Part shown: positions 42,142 to 44,502 of the stretch, piece after piece
Position numbering within the stretch: position 1 is the stretch's first letter
Layout of the letters: the number at the start of each line of letters is the position of its first letter
Assembly (NCBI RefSeq): GCF_000512695.2
Contig: NZ_AZRW02000025.1
Coordinates: 36,414-80,915 of the forward strand
Source: Pseudomonas sp. QTF5
Lineage (GTDB): Bacteria > Pseudomonadota > Gammaproteobacteria > Pseudomonadales > Pseudomonadaceae
Direction: 5' to 3'
Length of the DNA stretch: 44,502 nt
The notes under the pieces: generated by a model
Seen by the model: the letters and a program-made list of their open reading frames with translations, nothing else
Told to the model about the DNA's origin: nothing
The model's database searches: none
Position numbers and translations under genes: made by a program

Positions 42142-43143
42142 ATGAGTCTGGAAGAACAGCTGTCTGCCACTGACCTGGCGCTGGTGCAACTGGGACGGCG
42201 CTTGCAGGCTGACGGTTATCGATTCATCACGCCGACGCCGCTGACCCATCAGCGGGTCAATACCCGCGCCGCAGGCCGACGGGCCGAGACTTTGCGCGAT
42301 GTTTTTGGCTGGTCGCGGCCGTTTGAGCCAGGGCTATTGTCGGCGGATGAACAACGCCAGTTGCAACAGGCGCAGGTGCTGGAAGAGCGCAACGGGCGGC
42401 TGAAAAGTCGGGTGCGCTGGTCCAGCCTCGACGACTTGCTGTTCGTGCATTCGGCCTTTCCGACGGAGGCCGCCGATTCGGTGTTCTTCGGGCCCGACAC
42501 TTATCGGTTCGCCCAACTGATTCACGCCCATCTGCACCAGAATTTCGCCCCCATCAGGCGCGCCGTGGACATCGGCTGCGGCGCCGGTGTCGGTGCCATT
42601 CTGATTGCCCGCGCCCGTCGCGAAGCCGAGGTGTTGGCGCTGGACATCAATCCGGCGGCGCTGCGCATGACGGCCATCAACGCCGCGCTCGCCGAAGTGG
42701 CCAACGTCAGCGTTGAGGCCAGCGATGTGCTGCAGGGCGTCGACGGATACTTTGACCTGATCGTCGCCAATCCACCCTATATGGCCGACCCGGCCGAGCG
42801 TGCCTACCGGCATGGCGGTGGCGCGTTGGGCGCGGAGCTGTCACTGCGGATTGTCGAGCAGGCACTCCGTCGGCTGGCACCCGGCGGCTCGTTGCTGCTG
42901 TACACCGGCGCGGCGATGGTCGATGGCCGCGACCCGTTTCTGGAGGCCCTCGCTCCGCGTCTGGAGGCCCCGGGGTTCGGCTGGACGTATCGCGAACTCG
43001 ATCCCGATGTGTTCGGTGAAGAGTTGTTGACTCCCGGTTATCAGCGGGTGGAACGGATTGCCGTCGTCGCGCTGACCGTGACGCGTCTCGGCCCAGGCAT
43101 TGGGGAAAACGTTGATGAGCAGGCGCCTGAACTTCGGCATTGA
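42142..43143 (+). CDS. SAM-dependent methyltransferase, HemK/PrmC-like
   Basis: A 333-residue protein. N-terminal helical part (about 110 residues; QLSATDLALVQLGRRLQADG) then the SAM site AVDIGCGAGVGAILIARARR and the DLIVANPPYMADP motif, which marks N-methyltransferases that act on amide or amino nitrogen. ATG 42142 is preceded by GGGAGCGG. It starts 26 bp after the HDO-like gene and overlaps the ybdK start by 29 bp. The substrate is unknown. Confidence 0.88.
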   Translation: MSLEEQLSATDLALVQLGRRLQADGYRFITPTPLTHQRVNTRAAGRRAETLRDVFGWSRPFEPGLLSADEQRQLQQAQVLEERNGRLKSRVRWSSLDDLLFVHSAFPTEAADSVFFGPDTYRFAQLIHAHLHQNFAPIRRAVDIGCGAGVGAILIARARREAEVLALDINPAALRMTAINAALAEVANVSVEASDVLQGVDGYFDLIVANPPYMADPAERAYRHGGGALGAELSLRIVEQALRRLAPGGSLLLYTGAAMVDGRDPFLEALAPRLEAPGFGWTYRELDPDVFGEELLTPGYQRVERIAVVALTVTRLGPGIGENVDEQAPELRH

Positions 43144-44281
43144 AGAAGAATACTTCCTCACCGATCTCGTCACCCGGCGTATGCCGGGGCAGCCTTCGGC
43201 CCAAGCGATCGAGGCGTGCAGGGCGACGCTGGGCCAGTCGTTCGCCTATGAGATGTTCCAGGGGCAGATTGAAGTCGCCTCTCCGGTTTTCAGCAGCTTA
43301 CCGGACGCCGCCGATTACCTGGCCGCCACCCGCAGTGCCCTTAGACGTGCGCTGGAGCCGTTCGGCCTGGGCCTGCTCAGCGCCGGCAGTCACCCCTTGG
43401 CGGATTGGCGGATTCAGCAACCCACCGACCAGGCGCATTTCCATCAGCTGTTCGACGACTACCAGCGAGTGGCCCGGCGTAGCGTGTTGTCCGGGCTGCA
43501 CGTGCACGTCGAAGTGCCCGGTCATCTGGATCGTATTCGGGTCATGAACGAAGTCTTGCCATGGGTGCCGTTGTTGTTGGCGCTGAGCACCTCGTCACCG
43601 TTTTGGGAGGGGGCGGATAGCGGTTTCATGAGCTATCGCCAGGTCGCCTGCGACGAGTGGCCGCGTATGGGCATTCCGGAGTTTTTCGAGGATCAGGATG
43701 CGTTCGATGACTACGTCGCGTTGATGACCCGGACCGGCTCAATCCGGCAGCCCAGCGAGTGTTGGTGGAGCGTGCGCCCGGCCGCGAGGTTTCCCACGCT
43801 GGAGCTGCGCATCACCGACGCCTGCCCACGGCTGGATGACGCGCTGTGCATCGCTTCGCTGTTTCGCCTGATGGTCGCTGACGCCATCGCGCAGCCGCTG
43901 CCTGGGGCGAACTTCACCCGCGCGGCTTACTGGATCCTCAAGGAAAATCGCTGGCGCGCCAAGCGTTACGGCATTCACGGCACCTTCATTGGCCAGGACC
44001 ACGAACCGACAATCTCGGTCGAGCAATGGCTGGCGCTGGCGCAAGTGACATTTGCCGAAACCGCGCAGCAACTGGGCGTGCAAGACGTCTTCAAACAGGC
44101 CCGACGCATGCTGATCGAAGGCACCAGCGCGGATCGGCAACGGTACGCGGTGGAACAGGCATTGCGCGAAGGACGCTCGATGCCCGAGGCGTTGGTGCGA
44201 GCTGTCGATCAACTGCTGATAGAAACCGGCGAACAACCTTGCGCCAGCCCGGTCCCGCAACGAGCGGTAGGTGAGCCATGA
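43115..44281 (+). CDS. YbdK-type glutamate-cysteine-ligase-like carboxylate-amine ligase
   Basis: A 388-residue enzyme of the GCS2 family: LNFGIEEEYFLTD at the N-terminus (Glu cluster for ATP/Mg), SGLHVHVEVP, TLELRITDACPRLDDALCIA and NRWRAKRYGIHG. Such enzymes are weak gamma-glutamyl-cysteine ligases that may join glutamate to another amine. ATG 43115 is taken (the TTG five codons earlier is a weak alternative). It overlaps the methyltransferase by 29 bp and its stop overlaps the ligD ATG as ATGA, so the run is one operon. Confidence 0.9.
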   Translation: MSRRLNFGIEEEYFLTDLVTRRMPGQPSAQAIEACRATLGQSFAYEMFQGQIEVASPVFSSLPDAADYLAATRSALRRALEPFGLGLLSAGSHPLADWRIQQPTDQAHFHQLFDDYQRVARRSVLSGLHVHVEVPGHLDRIRVMNEVLPWVPLLLALSTSSPFWEGADSGFMSYRQVACDEWPRMGIPEFFEDQDAFDDYVALMTRTGSIRQPSECWWSVRPAARFPTLELRITDACPRLDDALCIASLFRLMVADAIAQPLPGANFTRAAYWILKENRWRAKRYGIHGTFIGQDHEPTISVEQWLALAQVTFAETAQQLGVQDVFKQARRMLIEGTSADRQRYAVEQALREGRSMPEALVRAVDQLLIETGEQPCASPVPQRAVGEP

Positions 44282-44502
44282 ACAAGAACCTGGACGATTA
44301 CAACCGCATGCGCGATTTCTCGGCAACCTCGGAACCTGCCGCCGTCAAACGCTCGGGCAAAAAAGCGGCAAAGAACCATGCGTCGCACCATGCGTTGAAG
44401 TACTGCATTCAGAAGCATGACGCCTCGCACCTGCACTACGACTTTCGCCTGGAACTCGATGGCGCGCTGAAAAGTTGGGCCGTGCCCAAAGGGCCATCGC
44501 TG
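44278..44502 (+). CDS. ligD: ATP-dependent DNA ligase LigD, start only (3' partial)
   Basis: Only the first 75 residues are in the window. I read them by hand: MNKNLDDYNRMRDFSATSEP then a Lys/Ala-rich stretch, and KYCIQKHDASHLHYDFRLEL followed by DGALKSWAVPKGPSL. This is the 3'-phosphoesterase (PE) domain that opens Pseudomonas LigD, a multidomain enzyme (PE, ligase, polymerase) of bacterial non-homologous end joining. The partner Ku gene is not in the window. A short PE-only protein cannot be ruled out because the frame is cut. The ATG overlaps the ybdK stop. Confidence 0.88.
   Translation, partial: MNKNLDDYNRMRDFSATSEPAAVKRSGKKAAKNHASHHALKYCIQKHDASHLHYDFRLELDGALKSWAVPKGPSL

Overview
The window looks like chromosomal DNA of a fluorescent pseudomonad (Pseudomonas fluorescens group). 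Evidence: high GC in most genes; gene sets matching well-known Pseudomonas loci (a PA5506-PA5510-like gamma-glutamyl-amine cluster, the dhcR/dhcA/dhcB/atoB carnitine cluster, a PA4872-like oxaloacetate decarboxylase, aruF/aruG, cobF, pcs, ligD); small Pseudomonas-restricted families (DUF2790, DUF6124); and many REP palindromes with the GGAGCGGGCTTGCTCGCG core between genes. No tRNA or rRNA gene was recognised.

Left edge (1-2360, minus strand): an AT-rich accessory island holding a retron-like module. A reverse transcriptase is read with YSDD and a retron-style thumb, but one missing base splits its frame. It overlaps by ATGA a partial OLD-type ATPase that runs into a TOPRIM-like start at the window edge. 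A possible msr/msd RNA region and an 18-bp hairpin lie upstream.

2360-15850, core metabolism: a small hypothetical protein with a structured leader, oxaloacetate decarboxylase, then a minus-strand series RpiR regulator, cysteine hydrolase, glutamine-synthetase-like ligase, N-formylglutamate-amidohydrolase-like enzyme, APC permease, aruF, aruG. This series looks like an amine or amino-acid catabolic route. Then histidine phosphatase plus cobF, a GlxA-type AraC regulator divergent from a rhodanese, and a class I glutamine amidotransferase.

15850-26510: orphan ABC solute-binding protein, periplasmic alpha/beta hydrolase, two envelope proteins, the dhcAB-atoB operon with its divergent LysR regulator, a two-domain methyltransferase, and an MNIO (DUF692)/DUF2063 pair that lacks its usual DUF2282 precursor gene.

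26640-33540: an OmpR-type two-component system (minus) divergent from DUF2790, a small Cys peptide and a DipZ-like CcdA-thioredoxin fusion. Two copies of one operator-like element sit in the divergent region. DUF4242, a methyltransferase and a tandem universal stress protein follow.

33690-37370: a second AT-rich island (a possible HEPN RNase and a DUF4236 protein, plus a GNAT) bounded by two direct near-copies of one REP cluster. The right-hand copy cuts a DUF6124 gene.

37386-44502: DUF488, phosphatidylcholine synthase, VOC protein, TerB/DUF533-type protein, cupin, then a tightly packed plus-strand operon: heme-oxygenase-like diiron protein, methyltransferase, YbdK-type carboxylate-amine ligase and the start of LigD.
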